Shown piece by piece: positions 1 to 9,213 of a stretch of 54,960 nucleotides of DNA (position 1 is the first letter of the stretch; every line of letters begins with the position of its first letter). The stretch covers positions 1 through 54,960 of the forward strand of contig BQIW01000021.1 in assembly GCA_021604105.1 (NCBI GenBank), read 5' to 3'. A program made the position numbers and the translations under genes. Below the pieces are notes generated by a model, which was not told the DNA's origin, did not search any database, and was given only the letters and a program-made list of their open reading frames with translations. Source of the stretch: Nitrospirales bacterium (GTDB lineage Bacteria; Nitrospirota; Nitrospiria; Nitrospirales; UBA8639).

Positions 1-5
1 GCGAG

Positions 6-26
6 AACGCCGCTGACGGCGTTTTT
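6..26 (+). terminator. Rho-independent terminator
   Basis: A 7-bp perfect stem (AACGCCG at 6-12, CGGCGTT at 17-23) with the loop CTGA is followed directly by more T residues (24-26). The T run lies on the right side only, so it would end a plus-strand transcript entering from outside the window. Confidence 0.65.
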
Positions 27-1008
27 CAACAGACCCTTGCCTGATTTTTTCCTGTCTTCACGTATTTCTGCCAGGTAGGACAAAACCTCGTCACTATTTT
101 GATTTCACTTATCTTATAAACGTATCGAATCCATCTCGTTGAACACCTCCTTTCATCCCCGTGTTAGAAGGACTATGATATGAAACTTCCCGTTGGGGGT
201 GCGGGGTCCGAAACTCGCGTGAGTTGAAAACCACTGGAGCTCTTCACCGTGGCAGCATCCATCATGTTTGAGATGGGGGTCTATGAGGGTCATGCCTGCG
301 AGAATTCGGAAAGTCTTTTTTCTGCCACATCGATTAGCCCCCCAAAGGCGGGACCAGCCTCGGGAACAACCGTCAAAAACCTGATGGAAATCCAGCAGGG
401 AAACATCTCCGTGAAAAGTGAACCCGGCAATTGCCTCATATTCAGAGGATACCTTTTTTTTCAATATCTCAGCCGACCCCCTAACCTAAATCTCAACCTA
501 GCTTCTCACGAGCTCATATCCAACTCAGCCAGCCACCTCCTCCTCTTTGGAGACAGCTTGGCCTTGAAATCCCTGACTATTCATACTCCCCACTCCCTAT
601 TCTGAACACTTTCTCATGAACGCCTTGCTGTTTGGGGCCAGGGTAGCCTTCCTTGGCCATTTTCTATCGTCTCAAGAACGGCCTTTCTAATGCCAAAGCA
701 CACTTCCTTTCCGACTGTGGCCTTTTCCGAAAATGTCTGAAAGATCAAGAAATTTGCGCAGGGAACAATCCGAAAGAAGAGATGTTCTCGCAGCCAAATA
801 CACATTTTGCTGGAATCAGACAATCTGAAGGTCAGATGCCCTAGAAATCCATCTTTAGGTACGAAAGGCCTTGTTCTCTCCGTTCAAAGGGTAGATGTTT
901 TTTTTCAACACTCTTGCTAAGCTTCCTGCGACATTTTTCCGGATGTCATCATTTTCATCCATTTTCACTTTTTTTTCTTTTCTTTTTATTTTTAAGGAGG
1001 GGCGGCCA
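27..1008. other. Gene-poor stretch, possible decayed genes
   Basis: I find no convincing gene here. Two minus-strand open stretches (153-464 and 614-823) lack ribosome binding sites and match no family I recognise. Near 291-341 the minus strand reads a short P-loop-like string (GANRCGRKKTFRILAGM) that resembles an ABC ATPase Walker A region. The key glycine and lysine positions are disturbed, and a second minus-strand frame over the same bases is also open. The stretch could be a decayed gene remnant or chance. Confidence 0.4.
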
Positions 1009-1404
1009 ATGAAAAAAAGAATTTTGGGTGCAGCGATTTCATTTGTTGTACTTGGTGGATTTGTGGCCGGGCCGGAGGGGAAAAATCTGATCGGAGCCAC
1101 AGCCACAGCCGCATCATGTTCGGATTTGCCAGGCGTGGAAGCGTGTATCCTCATCAAGCCAGGAGGCATTGTCGACATCGTTCCCGGCAAAGATAAAAAC
1201 GGCAAAGTCATAAAATTCAGGAAACCAAAAAAGCAAGGAGAAGGGAAACCTGACGCTCCAAAACCCGGCACGACCAAAGATCGTAAGGACCTTCCTGCAG
1301 ATTTAGAGGACGATATTACTACCGAAAATTTTTTAGAAAATCATGTCACCGTCTATGGGGACAAGACTTGTGCAAATGTTAACGGAATTTGGTACTGCTG
1401 GTGA
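1009..1404 (+). CDS. Small secreted four-cysteine protein, unknown function
   Basis: The product is 131 residues. The start is the ATG at 1009, preceded at 8-9 bases by a strong AAGGAGG; an upstream in-frame ATG at 895 has no such site. Residues 1 to about 35 form a classical signal peptide (basic MKKR, a hydrophobic core, then an Ala/Thr-rich cleavage region), so the mature protein is probably periplasmic or secreted. The mature part is lysine- and proline-rich in the middle (about residues 58-95) and then acidic. It has four cysteines in two pairs, C37/C46 and C121/C130, each with eight residues between them, suggesting two disulfides at the two ends. I do not recognise a family. The gene stands alone, with a weak hairpin (1424-1441) after it. 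Confidence 0.6.
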   Translation: MKKRILGAAISFVVLGGFVAGPEGKNLIGATATAASCSDLPGVEACILIKPGGIVDIVPGKDKNGKVIKFRKPKKQGEGKPDAPKPGTTKDRKDLPADLEDDITTENFLENHVTVYGDKTCANVNGIWYCW

Positions 1405-1727
1405 TTCTTGATTGTGATTGATACCGCAAGGGTGGTTGCGGCGACCACGGAAAGTTCAATTGCGGGAAAAAGATGTCTGTTGTCGAATAGATTGAGGGGG
1501 TGGCCGCTCAACCTGTGCGCGAATGAGAGGAAAGGCCATGGCACCGGAGGCGAGAAGCCATGAGATATCAGGGATGACCGATGAGAAAAACAGGATTTGA
1601 GATATTTGATGTCCAACCGAGGCAAAATACGTGACAGGTTCTTTCCCGGGCCTTTCAAATTCACATTTTAGGAGTACTTTCGCTATGGTGCTCCGTCAGG
1701 AAAGTATTGAAAGAATTAGGGTAAAGG
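1405..1727. other. Spacer with a small hairpin
   Basis: No gene is supported. A perfect 6-bp inverted repeat (CCGCAA 1424-1429, TTGCGG 1436-1441) lies 20 bases after the preceding stop codon but has no T-tract, so it is at best a weak terminator. The open frame running from 1631 across the start of the next gene is in a different frame from that gene and looks like a shadow. Confidence 0.35.
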
Positions 1728-4700
1728 ATGGAAGAAGACCCTTTTCCAAAAAGAAGTCCCGTCCTGAGAATGGCAATGTCCTTGTCAAAGGAAAAAGCCC
1801 GGAACTCACTCAATGGAACTTTACTTATCGTCGCCTTAAGTGTGGGCGGGGGTGTTGTCAATACAGGTGTCGCATTTGCCATCCCATGTGAAGAATGGGT
1901 AGCGAAGCTCGTGTCGGTTGAGGGGACGATCGAGGCCCGTTCAGTTGGTGAAGCAAACTGGGTAAAGAGCAGAACGGGAGCGACCTATTGCGTCGGCGAT
2001 ACCGTTCGAGTCCCTCACTGGCGGGCAGCTCTGGTACTCAAGAATGAAACCATCATCCGACTGGATGCAGGCTCCGAAATCACCTTCACTGAATTCAAGG
2101 AAGAGACGCCGTCATGGATCGAGCTTCTCAAAGGCATGGTTCATTTCTTTAGCCGTACCCCCCAGCGCCTGACAATCACCACCCCCTTCGTCAACGGAAC
2201 AATAGAAGGCACCGAATTTCTCATCCGCGTCACTCAAAATGAGGCCCAACTCTTGGTGTTCGAGGGTCGTGTGATATTGGAAAATGCATTCGGCACCTTA
2301 CCGGTTGTCCGTGGCCAATCCGCTGTGACGCACCATGGAGAGGCCCCTCAACGGATGATTGTGGTCCGTCCCCGTGATGCGGTGCAATGGGCCCTCTATT
2401 ATCCCCCCCTATTCGATTATCGCGGGGCACGGCTGGCAGGGCCAGATTCTCCCGCTCTTCGCAAAGCGACACAACGCTATGAGGAGGGAGATGTGCTGGG
2501 AGCCTTGTCTTACCTCGAAAAGGTTCCACCCGCCGGGCGTGATGTCCAGTATTTTACGTTCCGGGCCGGAATGCTTCTCTCCATCGGGCGGGTCGATCAT
2601 GCGCAGGCGGATATTTCCGACGCACTCAACCTGGATGCCGACAATGGGGTGGCCCTTGCCCTGTCGAGCGTAATTGCCCTTGTCAACAATGACAATCAGG
2701 AAGCGCTCCAGCTTGCGCATCGGGCTGTTGAACATGCACCGGATTCCTCAATTCCGCGTATCGCTTTATCCTATGCTCAACAGGGAGCCTTCCAAATCGA
2801 TCAAGCATCGGTGAGTGCCCAAGACGCCACCCGTTTGGCTCCCGAAGACGCCTTGGCCCAGGCCCGGGAGGCTGAAATGTGGCTTGCGCGCGGCTATTCC
2901 GGACAGGCGATAGATGCCGCTCAGTTGGCGGTGGAACGCAATGGCAAACTCAGTCGCCCCCACACGATTCTCGGGTTTGCCCGTCTCACTACCATGGAAA
3001 TTAAAAAAGCCGCCACGGCCTTTCAGCAAGCTATTGCTCTGGATCAGGCTGATCCGCTCCCACGACTGGGGCTAGGGTTAGCCAAAATCAGGCAAAACGA
3101 GCTGGAAGCCGGGCGACGGGAGATTGAGATCGCAACTTCGCTTGATCCCAATAATTCGATTCTGCGCAGCTACTTGGGGAAAAGTTATTTTGAAGAAAAA
3201 CGCGATGGGTTGGACGAAATGCAGTATGAGATGGCCAAGCAGTTGGACCCGCATGATCCGACACCCTGGTTTTATGATGCCATTCGAAAGCAGTTGGTTA
3301 ACAGGCCCATCGACGCGCTCCACGATTATCAAGAATCCCTCCGTCTGAATGACAATCGGGCCGTGGATCGTGGACGACTCTTGTTGGACGAAGATATCGC
3401 AGCTCGTGGGGCCACAGTGGGCCGCATATATAACAATCTGGGTTTTGATCAGCGGGGAAGGGTTGAGGGTTGGTATTCTCTCACCAATGATCCCGCTTCG
3501 CCCATGGCCCATCGCCTCTTGTCGGACGTATATAGCACCCTGCCCGGTTATGGAATCGCCAGGGTGAGTGAATTATTACAGTCACAATTATTGCAGCCGT
3601 TGAATACCAATAACCTTCAACCCCAGTTAGCCTTCAGTAATTTACAAATTATTGAGGCGGGAGGGCCATCGGCGGTCTCCCTCAACGAGTTCAATCCGTT
3701 GTTTATGCGCGACCGCCCGCGACTGCTGGTCAATTCGGTAGTTGGAAACAACGACACGTACGGTGGCAATGTGACGGGGTCGCTTTTGCATGGACCGGTG
3801 TCCGTCAGTGGTGGAGCCTATGGATTCAAAAGCGAACCGGATTTCCGCGATAATTTCGATGTGAAACACACGATTTATAATCTCTTTGGGCAGGCGGAAT
3901 TTCACCCCCGGTTCAACGTCCAAGCCGAATACCGGTACCGGCATACCGAGCAGGGTGATCTAGTCCTCAATTTCGATCCAAAAAACTTTTCTGCCGATGA
4001 AAAGACCACCATTGACCAAACCGTCGTGCGGACGGGGACCCGCTTCACCCTGGGTCCGCATACGGACATCATTGGATCGTATATTTATAGTCGACTGGAG
4101 CAGAACAGCCTTTTTCCCGGCGTTCCGTCCATCGACGTAAACGCCGTGGATAACGCCAATCAGGTCGAAGGGCAGTATCTGTTTCGGGATGGAATCTTCA
4201 ATGCCCAAATCGGCGGGGGCTATACCCATGTCGATACGAACAATGTGTTTAACTTACAGGCTATGGCAATTCCGCTTCCGCCTTTCTGCATCCCTCCCAT
4301 TGCATCTCCTCCCGCCTGCAATTCGAATGTTAAAGATAAATTTACATCCACACAAGCCAACGGCTATGTGTATCTCAATGTCCATTGGCCCCAACAGATT
4401 ATCTGGACAGGAGGGTTTTCGTATGAGTCCATCAATGACCGGTCAAATGAGTACGACCGGCTTCTGCCAAAGGCCGGCATGCAGTGGAATATGACTGACT
4501 GGGCACGGCTGAGGTTGTCCTATGTCCAAACGGTGAAACGGCCGTTAGTGGCCGATCAAACGATTGAACCCACACAGGTCGCCGGATTCAATCAATTTTT
4601 TGACGACGCCAACGGGTCGATCACCGAACAGGAGGGGGTGGCCCTTGATCTTACGCTGACGAAAGATCTGTATGCCGGATTCCAACTGTCCCATCGGGAA

Positions 4701-5210
4701 CTGAAGTGGCCGTCGATTTCCAATCTCGCAACCGTTTTCAATGACCGGCGCGAGGATCGAGCATTGGGCTATGCCTATTGGGCTCCTCACCCCTGGTGGG
4801 CCTTCACGGCAGAGGGATCGTATGAACGGTTCAAACGCTCCGCCTCTGACCCTACAGTGGTGCGTGGAGGACAACCACTGAAGGTGGAGACCGTAACGAT
4901 GCCGCTCAGCGCACGATTTTTCCATCCGTCCGGATTCTTCGCCGGAGTCAAGGGAAATTTTGTCTGGCAAACGGTAGATCTTCCATCGACATCGAACTTC
5001 AACGATGGCCATGACAATTTTTTTCTGGTGGATGCCGATATCGGGTATAGGCTCCCCAAACGGTTCGGAATCCTTAGCCTAGAGGTCCGCAACCTCTTTA
5101 ATACCTCCTTCCATTATCAGGATCTCAATGTCCAAACCCAACGGGAAGCCGTGACGTCGCCTTTTCTACCGACACGCATGGTCGTTGGCAGGTTGACGCT
5201 AAGTTTTTAA
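1728..5210 (+). CDS. FecR domain-TPR-outer membrane beta-barrel fusion protein
   Basis: A 1160-residue envelope protein. The ATG at 1728 gives the longest form; ATGs at 1770 and 1776 fit the signal peptide better (hydrophobic run about residues 30-51, ending VAFA), and no start has a clear ribosome site. Residues about 55-210 are a FecR-type domain: a VEGTIEAR-like first strand, GDTVRV, RLDAGSEI, and an IEGTEFLIRV element typical of FecR sensors. About 245-560 are tandem TPR-like repeats (for example GLAKIRQNELEAGRREIEIA). The remaining 550 residues alternate hydrophobic and polar positions with Gly/Tyr/Asn-rich strands, and the protein ends in an aromatic Phe (GRLTLSF) after an RNLFNTSF motif, as in TonB-dependent receptors. 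No plug domain is visible. FecR normally relays TonB-receptor occupancy to a sigma factor across the inner membrane; here it is fused to the barrel, so its role is unknown. The CHASE2 cyclase downstream may be functionally linked. Confidence 0.8.
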   Translation: MEEDPFPKRSPVLRMAMSLSKEKARNSLNGTLLIVALSVGGGVVNTGVAFAIPCEEWVAKLVSVEGTIEARSVGEANWVKSRTGATYCVGDTVRVPHWRAALVLKNETIIRLDAGSEITFTEFKEETPSWIELLKGMVHFFSRTPQRLTITTPFVNGTIEGTEFLIRVTQNEAQLLVFEGRVILENAFGTLPVVRGQSAVTHHGEAPQRMIVVRPRDAVQWALYYPPLFDYRGARLAGPDSPALRKATQRYEEGDVLGALSYLEKVPPAGRDVQYFTFRAGMLLSIGRVDHAQADISDALNLDADNGVALALSSVIALVNNDNQEALQLAHRAVEHAPDSSIPRIALSYAQQGAFQIDQASVSAQDATRLAPEDALAQAREAEMWLARGYSGQAIDAAQLAVERNGKLSRPHTILGFARLTTMEIKKAATAFQQAIALDQADPLPRLGLGLAKIRQNELEAGRREIEIATSLDPNNSILRSYLGKSYFEEKRDGLDEMQYEMAKQLDPHDPTPWFYDAIRKQLVNRPIDALHDYQESLRLNDNRAVDRGRLLLDEDIAARGATVGRIYNNLGFDQRGRVEGWYSLTNDPASPMAHRLLSDVYSTLPGYGIARVSELLQSQLLQPLNTNNLQPQLAFSNLQIIEAGGPSAVSLNEFNPLFMRDRPRLLVNSVVGNNDTYGGNVTGSLLHGPVSVSGGAYGFKSEPDFRDNFDVKHTIYNLFGQAEFHPRFNVQAEYRYRHTEQGDLVLNFDPKNFSADEKTTIDQTVVRTGTRFTLGPHTDIIGSYIYSRLEQNSLFPGVPSIDVNAVDNANQVEGQYLFRDGIFNAQIGGGYTHVDTNNVFNLQAMAIPLPPFCIPPIASPPACNSNVKDKFTSTQANGYVYLNVHWPQQIIWTGGFSYESINDRSNEYDRLLPKAGMQWNMTDWARLRLSYVQTVKRPLVADQTIEPTQVAGFNQFFDDANGSITEQEGVALDLTLTKDLYAGFQLSHRELKWPSISNLATVFNDRREDRALGYAYWAPHPWWAFTAEGSYERFKRSASDPTVVRGGQPLKVETVTMPLSARFFHPSGFFAGVKGNFVWQTVDLPSTSNFNDGHDNFFLVDADIGYRLPKRFGILSLEVRNLFNTSFHYQDLNVQTQREAVTSPFLPTRMVVGRLTLSF

Positions 5211-5369
5211 GATGACATTCGTGGCTTTTCCAAGATAATCAATGCCAAGTGGAATACATTGCCATGAGCCCGAATAGGTCAGGGTATCAAACGTCTGGTA
5301 CTTTTTCTTTTTGTGAAGAGGTCACACCTCAAAGGCTTACGCGGCTTCGAACAGCTCTATGATTGCTGC

Positions 5370-5576
5370 ATGAACCAGAACATGTTACACGAATACACAT
5401 TCACGAAACTATCTCATCCCGGCCATTTTTCATCCGTAATATCGCAGGTTTCGAAACCCAGCGTTGGGGCCATTGTCTTTGTATCTTTTGGCATTCTTTC
5501 TTGTGTAAGTCTGCGTCCAGCCCGTTTTTGGGAAAACCCTGGTCCAATCACCAAACCAGGACCTTCTCTATTGTAA
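5370..5576 (+). CDS. Possible small membrane or lipoprotein-like ORF, doubtful
   Basis: A 68-residue frame sits in the 370-base gap between the barrel protein and the cyclase and ends 7 bases before the cyclase start. Its middle reads as one hydrophobic segment ending in a lipobox-like LSC (GAIVFVSFGILSC). The hydrophobic stretch begins about 31 residues from the only ATG, too deep for a normal lipoprotein signal, and there is no ribosome site. It may be chance or a fragment. No function can be proposed. Confidence 0.22.
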   Translation: MNQNMLHEYTFTKLSHPGHFSSVISQVSKPSVGAIVFVSFGILSCVSLRPARFWENPGPITKPGPSLL

Positions 5577-5583
5577 CTCTCAC

Positions 5584-7884
5584 ATGCATTCCGAAAGTTT
5601 CCAAAAACCCGTTTCGAAATTTAATAATTGGCTGATGGGGTGCCTGCTCATCAGTCTGACAGGCATGGGGATGAATCTCTTCCCTGTCGGATTTAATGTC
5701 GAGGAAGAATTGGGATTACATTGGTTATTTCAAATACGCGGCGTTCGCCCCCCTCCTGAAGACGTGGTCGTCATCGCCACCGATCGGCAATCCGCGTATG
5801 AGCTGGATCTCCCCCAGGAACCCTACAAATGGCCCCGTTCCCTGCATGGAAGGTTAGTCAACCGTTTGACAGAACAAGGGGCCAAGGTCATTGTGTTCGA
5901 CCTGTTTTTCAAAGACGTCCGATCACCGGAAGAGAATGCGACATTTGCCAAAGCGATGCGTGATGCCAACAATGTGATTCTGTTCGAAAAAATAACCACG
6001 ACGAGTCCTCAGGCACATCCTGTTCGAGGTTCGATTCGAACTCCTCCAACGGCTCAATTGGCTCAAGCGGCTTTGGGCTTGGCCTCTCATCCCCTTCCAA
6101 CCAGTTCGCTTCGGGTCAATCAATTCTGGCTTTTTGATCCGAACAATCCCCACCGGGGCACCCTGCCTTTTCTCGCTCTCCAATTGTATTCACTTGATCT
6201 TGTTGAAGAATTGCTGGAACGGCTCCGGGACGTGGTCCCCACTGAGGTGGCCATGCTGCCAAGGGGATACCACGATATTCATGGGCCGGATGGCATTCAA
6301 AATTTGGTCAAAGCCCTGCGCACCATTTTTACCCGTCATCAATCCCTCGGGAACACGCTGCTTGGCAGACTCCCCACCCCGCACTCTGCACAGGAAGCAG
6401 AAAATTCGAGAGTGTTAGCTTCGCTCATCCGGGCTTATAGCGCCGAAGGCAGTCAGTTTATAAACTTTTATGGCCCCCCCAGAACAGTTTCCACCGTTCC
6501 TTATTTTTGTGTGCTAATTCAGTGTTCCTCTCAACGGCTGGGCATGACATCCCCCTTGGACTTCTCCGGAAAGGTGGTCTTTGTGGGGCTATCCGAGACA
6601 GTACAAAGTGAACAGCAAGACCGGTTTCCCACCGTGTTTACATCAAAAGACGGACTTGATCTCAGCGGTGTTGAAATTGCCGCGACAGCATTTGCCAATC
6701 TTCTTGAGAGACAACAGCTGACTCCACTACCGCTGTATCTCCACTTTTTCGTATTGCTGGCATGGGGGGTCCTCGTGGGAACGGCATTTTTTGTGGTGTC
6801 GACCTCACGCCTCCAACACAGAAGTGGCCTACTGATCGCCTCCCTTTCAGGAATTGGGCTGTGGCTTGGTATGGTGTACTTGGCGGTCATCGTGTGGGCT
6901 TTTGTCACACAGGCCCTCTGGTTTCCACTGGTGATTCCCTTGCTGGTTCAACTTCCCCTTGGCCTGGTTGCCGCCCTGTTCGGAACCTATCGTGATGTGA
7001 ACCGGCAACGACTGATCACTGAAAAGGCTTTGGCGAATTATGTGCCTACTCCGGTCATCAAACCGCTCGCACGAAAAATTGAAGAAATCCGTAGCCAGGA
7101 AGAGGCAGTGCACGGTCTCTGCCTCCTTACGGATGCCGAAGGATATACACAAATCTCGGAAGCCTTGGAGGGGAATCCTGACAAATTACAAGCCCTGATG
7201 AATCGATATTTCGAAGCTGTCTGTGCTCCTGTGCGTGAACAAGGGGGTATTGTATCGGACATTACCGGGGATGCCGTGCTGGCTATTTGGCCGGCAGGGA
7301 TACTTACTGCGGAACTGCGCAAGAGGGTTTGTCTGACCGCGCTGAACCTTGTGACCGCAGTGGCTCAATTCAATGAGTCGGAACCTGAATTTTCACTCCC
7401 CACCCGCGTGGGATTAAGTGGCGGGCCAATGTTTACGGGGGAGGTCGGGGCTGGGGAGTATTTTACCTATACACCCTTGGGCGATATCGTCAACACCGCT
7501 TCCCGAATTGAAAACCTCAATAAGCAGCTTGGGACTCGATTGCTGGCTTCTCACCTCGTCGTCGAAGACCTCTCCGGCATTCTCACTCGAAAGGTAGGGA
7601 GTTTTCAATTAATCGGGAAAACGAGGCCGGTGGTGATTTATGAACTCCTCTGTCGGGAAACCGAAGCGGATACTATTTGCCGGGAAGCGATTCAACTTTT
7701 TTCACACGGAGTAGAAAGTTTTCATGCCCGGGGCTGGGACCAGGCGGAAGAATCGTTTCGAACGTGTATTCAACTTCGGGGGAAAGATGGTCCCAGTCAT
7801 TTTTATCTGAGACTGTGCAGACATTATCGAGCCAATCCTCCCTCCCAGGATTGGACCGGAACGATCATCTTGACCACAAAATGA
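5584..7884 (+). CDS. CHASE2-domain class III adenylate cyclase
   Basis: A 766-residue inner-membrane enzyme predicted to make cyclic AMP from ATP. One membrane segment (about residues 16-36) precedes a periplasmic CHASE2 sensor domain (about 38-380, with the typical VVVIATD start and the GAKVIVFDLFF element). Three closely packed membrane segments follow (about 385-485), and then a cytoplasmic class III cyclase domain. The two metal-binding aspartates are D517 (LLTDAEGYT) and D563 (ITGDAVLAIW). The transition-state pair is N637 and R641 (VNTASRIE). D634 in LGDIVN is the residue that selects adenine over guanine. About 65 residues after the catalytic domain are helical and TPR-like (EEALQLFSHG-type pattern). 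The gene follows the FecR-TPR-barrel gene on the same strand. What CHASE2 binds is not known for most family members. Confidence 0.9.
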   Translation: MHSESFQKPVSKFNNWLMGCLLISLTGMGMNLFPVGFNVEEELGLHWLFQIRGVRPPPEDVVVIATDRQSAYELDLPQEPYKWPRSLHGRLVNRLTEQGAKVIVFDLFFKDVRSPEENATFAKAMRDANNVILFEKITTTSPQAHPVRGSIRTPPTAQLAQAALGLASHPLPTSSLRVNQFWLFDPNNPHRGTLPFLALQLYSLDLVEELLERLRDVVPTEVAMLPRGYHDIHGPDGIQNLVKALRTIFTRHQSLGNTLLGRLPTPHSAQEAENSRVLASLIRAYSAEGSQFINFYGPPRTVSTVPYFCVLIQCSSQRLGMTSPLDFSGKVVFVGLSETVQSEQQDRFPTVFTSKDGLDLSGVEIAATAFANLLERQQLTPLPLYLHFFVLLAWGVLVGTAFFVVSTSRLQHRSGLLIASLSGIGLWLGMVYLAVIVWAFVTQALWFPLVIPLLVQLPLGLVAALFGTYRDVNRQRLITEKALANYVPTPVIKPLARKIEEIRSQEEAVHGLCLLTDAEGYTQISEALEGNPDKLQALMNRYFEAVCAPVREQGGIVSDITGDAVLAIWPAGILTAELRKRVCLTALNLVTAVAQFNESEPEFSLPTRVGLSGGPMFTGEVGAGEYFTYTPLGDIVNTASRIENLNKQLGTRLLASHLVVEDLSGILTRKVGSFQLIGKTRPVVIYELLCRETEADTICREAIQLFSHGVESFHARGWDQAEESFRTCIQLRGKDGPSHFYLRLCRHYRANPPSQDWTGTIILTTK

Positions 7885-8573
7885 TCAACCGCGTGAACCC
7901 ATCAAGTTCTTTTACTCCGAACGGTCTCCCACTGTCATGTTTATTCCAATGAATGATCCGCATTCGTTTCAACATGACGCCTGCTCATCTTTTCTATTGG
8001 CACCCGATTGGATTCCATCCCTTTCCATAACTCCTGGCTTAGTCGTGAAGGTCATTGATTGTATGAAAAATATTATTAACAATTGCCTTCGGATGTATCA
8101 AACTTCATCAACTTTGAGTACCATTAACCATTCCTCCTGCTAGATGTCATTATTGTATCTAACCATTCAAGCCATGAGGCAACATAATGGATTCCAGTAT
8201 GGCAGGGGAGACACCAGCCCATTGTCAACACGTTCTAGGAATGCTGGCTCCCTTTTGGCATCAGCAAAAGAAGTGTATTATCTAAAATGTTGACTGATCC
8301 TGCTTGGAGACACCGAATGAACTGAAGGGAGGAAAACAGGACTATTCCCCGGCAGACTTACGTCATGATAGTGAGCACGCCCCGAACAATTGACCCTATA
8401 TCTGCCTCTGTCTAATTCAATATGCCCAATATCAAGGCCAAATTAACCCTTTCTCTTATTGGTGGATTACGATAATATTGTGCGTTCAGAAGAGAGTAAG
8501 AACATTTTTCTTTTCCCTCTGACTAATTGAAAACTTAATCAGGCTACTCACCTAACAACAAAGGAGAAGAGTG
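7885..8573. other. 689-base intergenic region
   Basis: I see no supported gene. The only plus-strand frame of note (7937-8143) has no ribosome site and a composition unlike its neighbours. The final part presumably carries the promoter of the response regulator at 8574, but no clear -35/-10 or -24/-12 pair is visible. A TTGGCAC at 7998 lacks a correctly placed GC, so it is not a sigma-54 promoter. Confidence 0.4.
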
Positions 8574-9005
8574 ATGGCGGAAACAACTGCTGCAATGTTT
8601 GGAGGACACAAAACCAACGGCCTGGTTCTCGTCGTGGACGATGAGCCCGATGTCCGGAAAGTTGTTCGGATGACTCTCGAAAAGTCCGGATATGATGTCA
8701 TCGAGGCGGAGGATGGGGAAAAGGCCATACAGGAAGTGCAGAAAGGCGAAAACCCCTTAATGCTGGACGTCATCATTTCCGATATTCGTATGCCAAAAAT
8801 CAATGGTGTGGAGGCCATTAATTATTTCCAACAGCAATACCCCCGTGTTCCACTCATTGTACTGACAGGATTCCCGGATATGGAAATGGCCACGGGATTT
8901 CTCAAGCAGGGCATTGTGGACTATCTCGTTAAACCGGTTGAAAAAGAAAAACTCATTAAATCTGTGGCCACCGCCATGGAAAAACGAGATCTCAATCGCT
9001 TGTAA
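8574..9005 (+). CDS. Single-domain response regulator (CheY-like receiver)
   Basis: A 143-residue cytosolic receiver domain with no output domain. The acidic pocket is D22/D23, the phosphoacceptor is D70 (IISDIRMP), the switch threonine is T98 (VLTG) and the conserved lysine is K120 (LVKP). The ATG at 8574 is preferred over the GTG at 8571 because AAGGAG at 8561-8566 is then 7 bases away. A strong terminator at 9089 separates it from the two histidine kinases downstream, so it is a separate transcription unit. Proximity suggests it accepts phosphate from one or both. With no DNA-binding domain it would act through protein contact or as a phosphorelay intermediate. Confidence 0.9.
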   Translation: MAETTAAMFGGHKTNGLVLVVDDEPDVRKVVRMTLEKSGYDVIEAEDGEKAIQEVQKGENPLMLDVIISDIRMPKINGVEAINYFQQQYPRVPLIVLTGFPDMEMATGFLKQGIVDYLVKPVEKEKLIKSVATAMEKRDLNRL

Positions 9006-9088
9006 TTTAACGGGACTGACGTTTCAGCTTTCGAGGTTCTTCTCGCGGGAGAATCGTTCCCCATGAAGAAGGCTATGGTATATCGAGT

Positions 9089-9119
9089 AAAGCCCTATCC
9101 TCAGGATAGGGCTTTCTAC
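9089..9119 (+). terminator. Rho-independent terminator after the response regulator
   Basis: A perfect 12-bp inverted repeat (AAAGCCCTATCC at 9089-9100, GGATAGGGCTTT at 9104-9115) with a 3-base loop; the right arm ends in TTT followed by CTACC. This is the strongest terminator in the window and isolates the response regulator from the kinase operon. The flanking A and T runs are symmetrical, so it may work in both directions. Confidence 0.8.
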
Positions 9120-9213
9120 CATATGAACCTTGAGACATGGGGAAACATCTCAGACCCCCCATCCAGCCTTAGTTTCACATCATCCGCCATTCCCACAATC
9201 CAGGAGGGATTCT

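Noticed and set aside
5313-5635. Two overlapping frames in the gap before the cyclase as a toxin-antitoxin-like pair
   Set aside because: No ribosome sites and no known motifs; one runs into the cyclase gene in another frame.
7998-8014. TTGGCAC as a possible sigma-54 promoter before the response regulator
   Set aside because: The second element is TTGG in the wrong register; GC is not at the required 10-base distance from GG, and the site is 560 bases from the gene.
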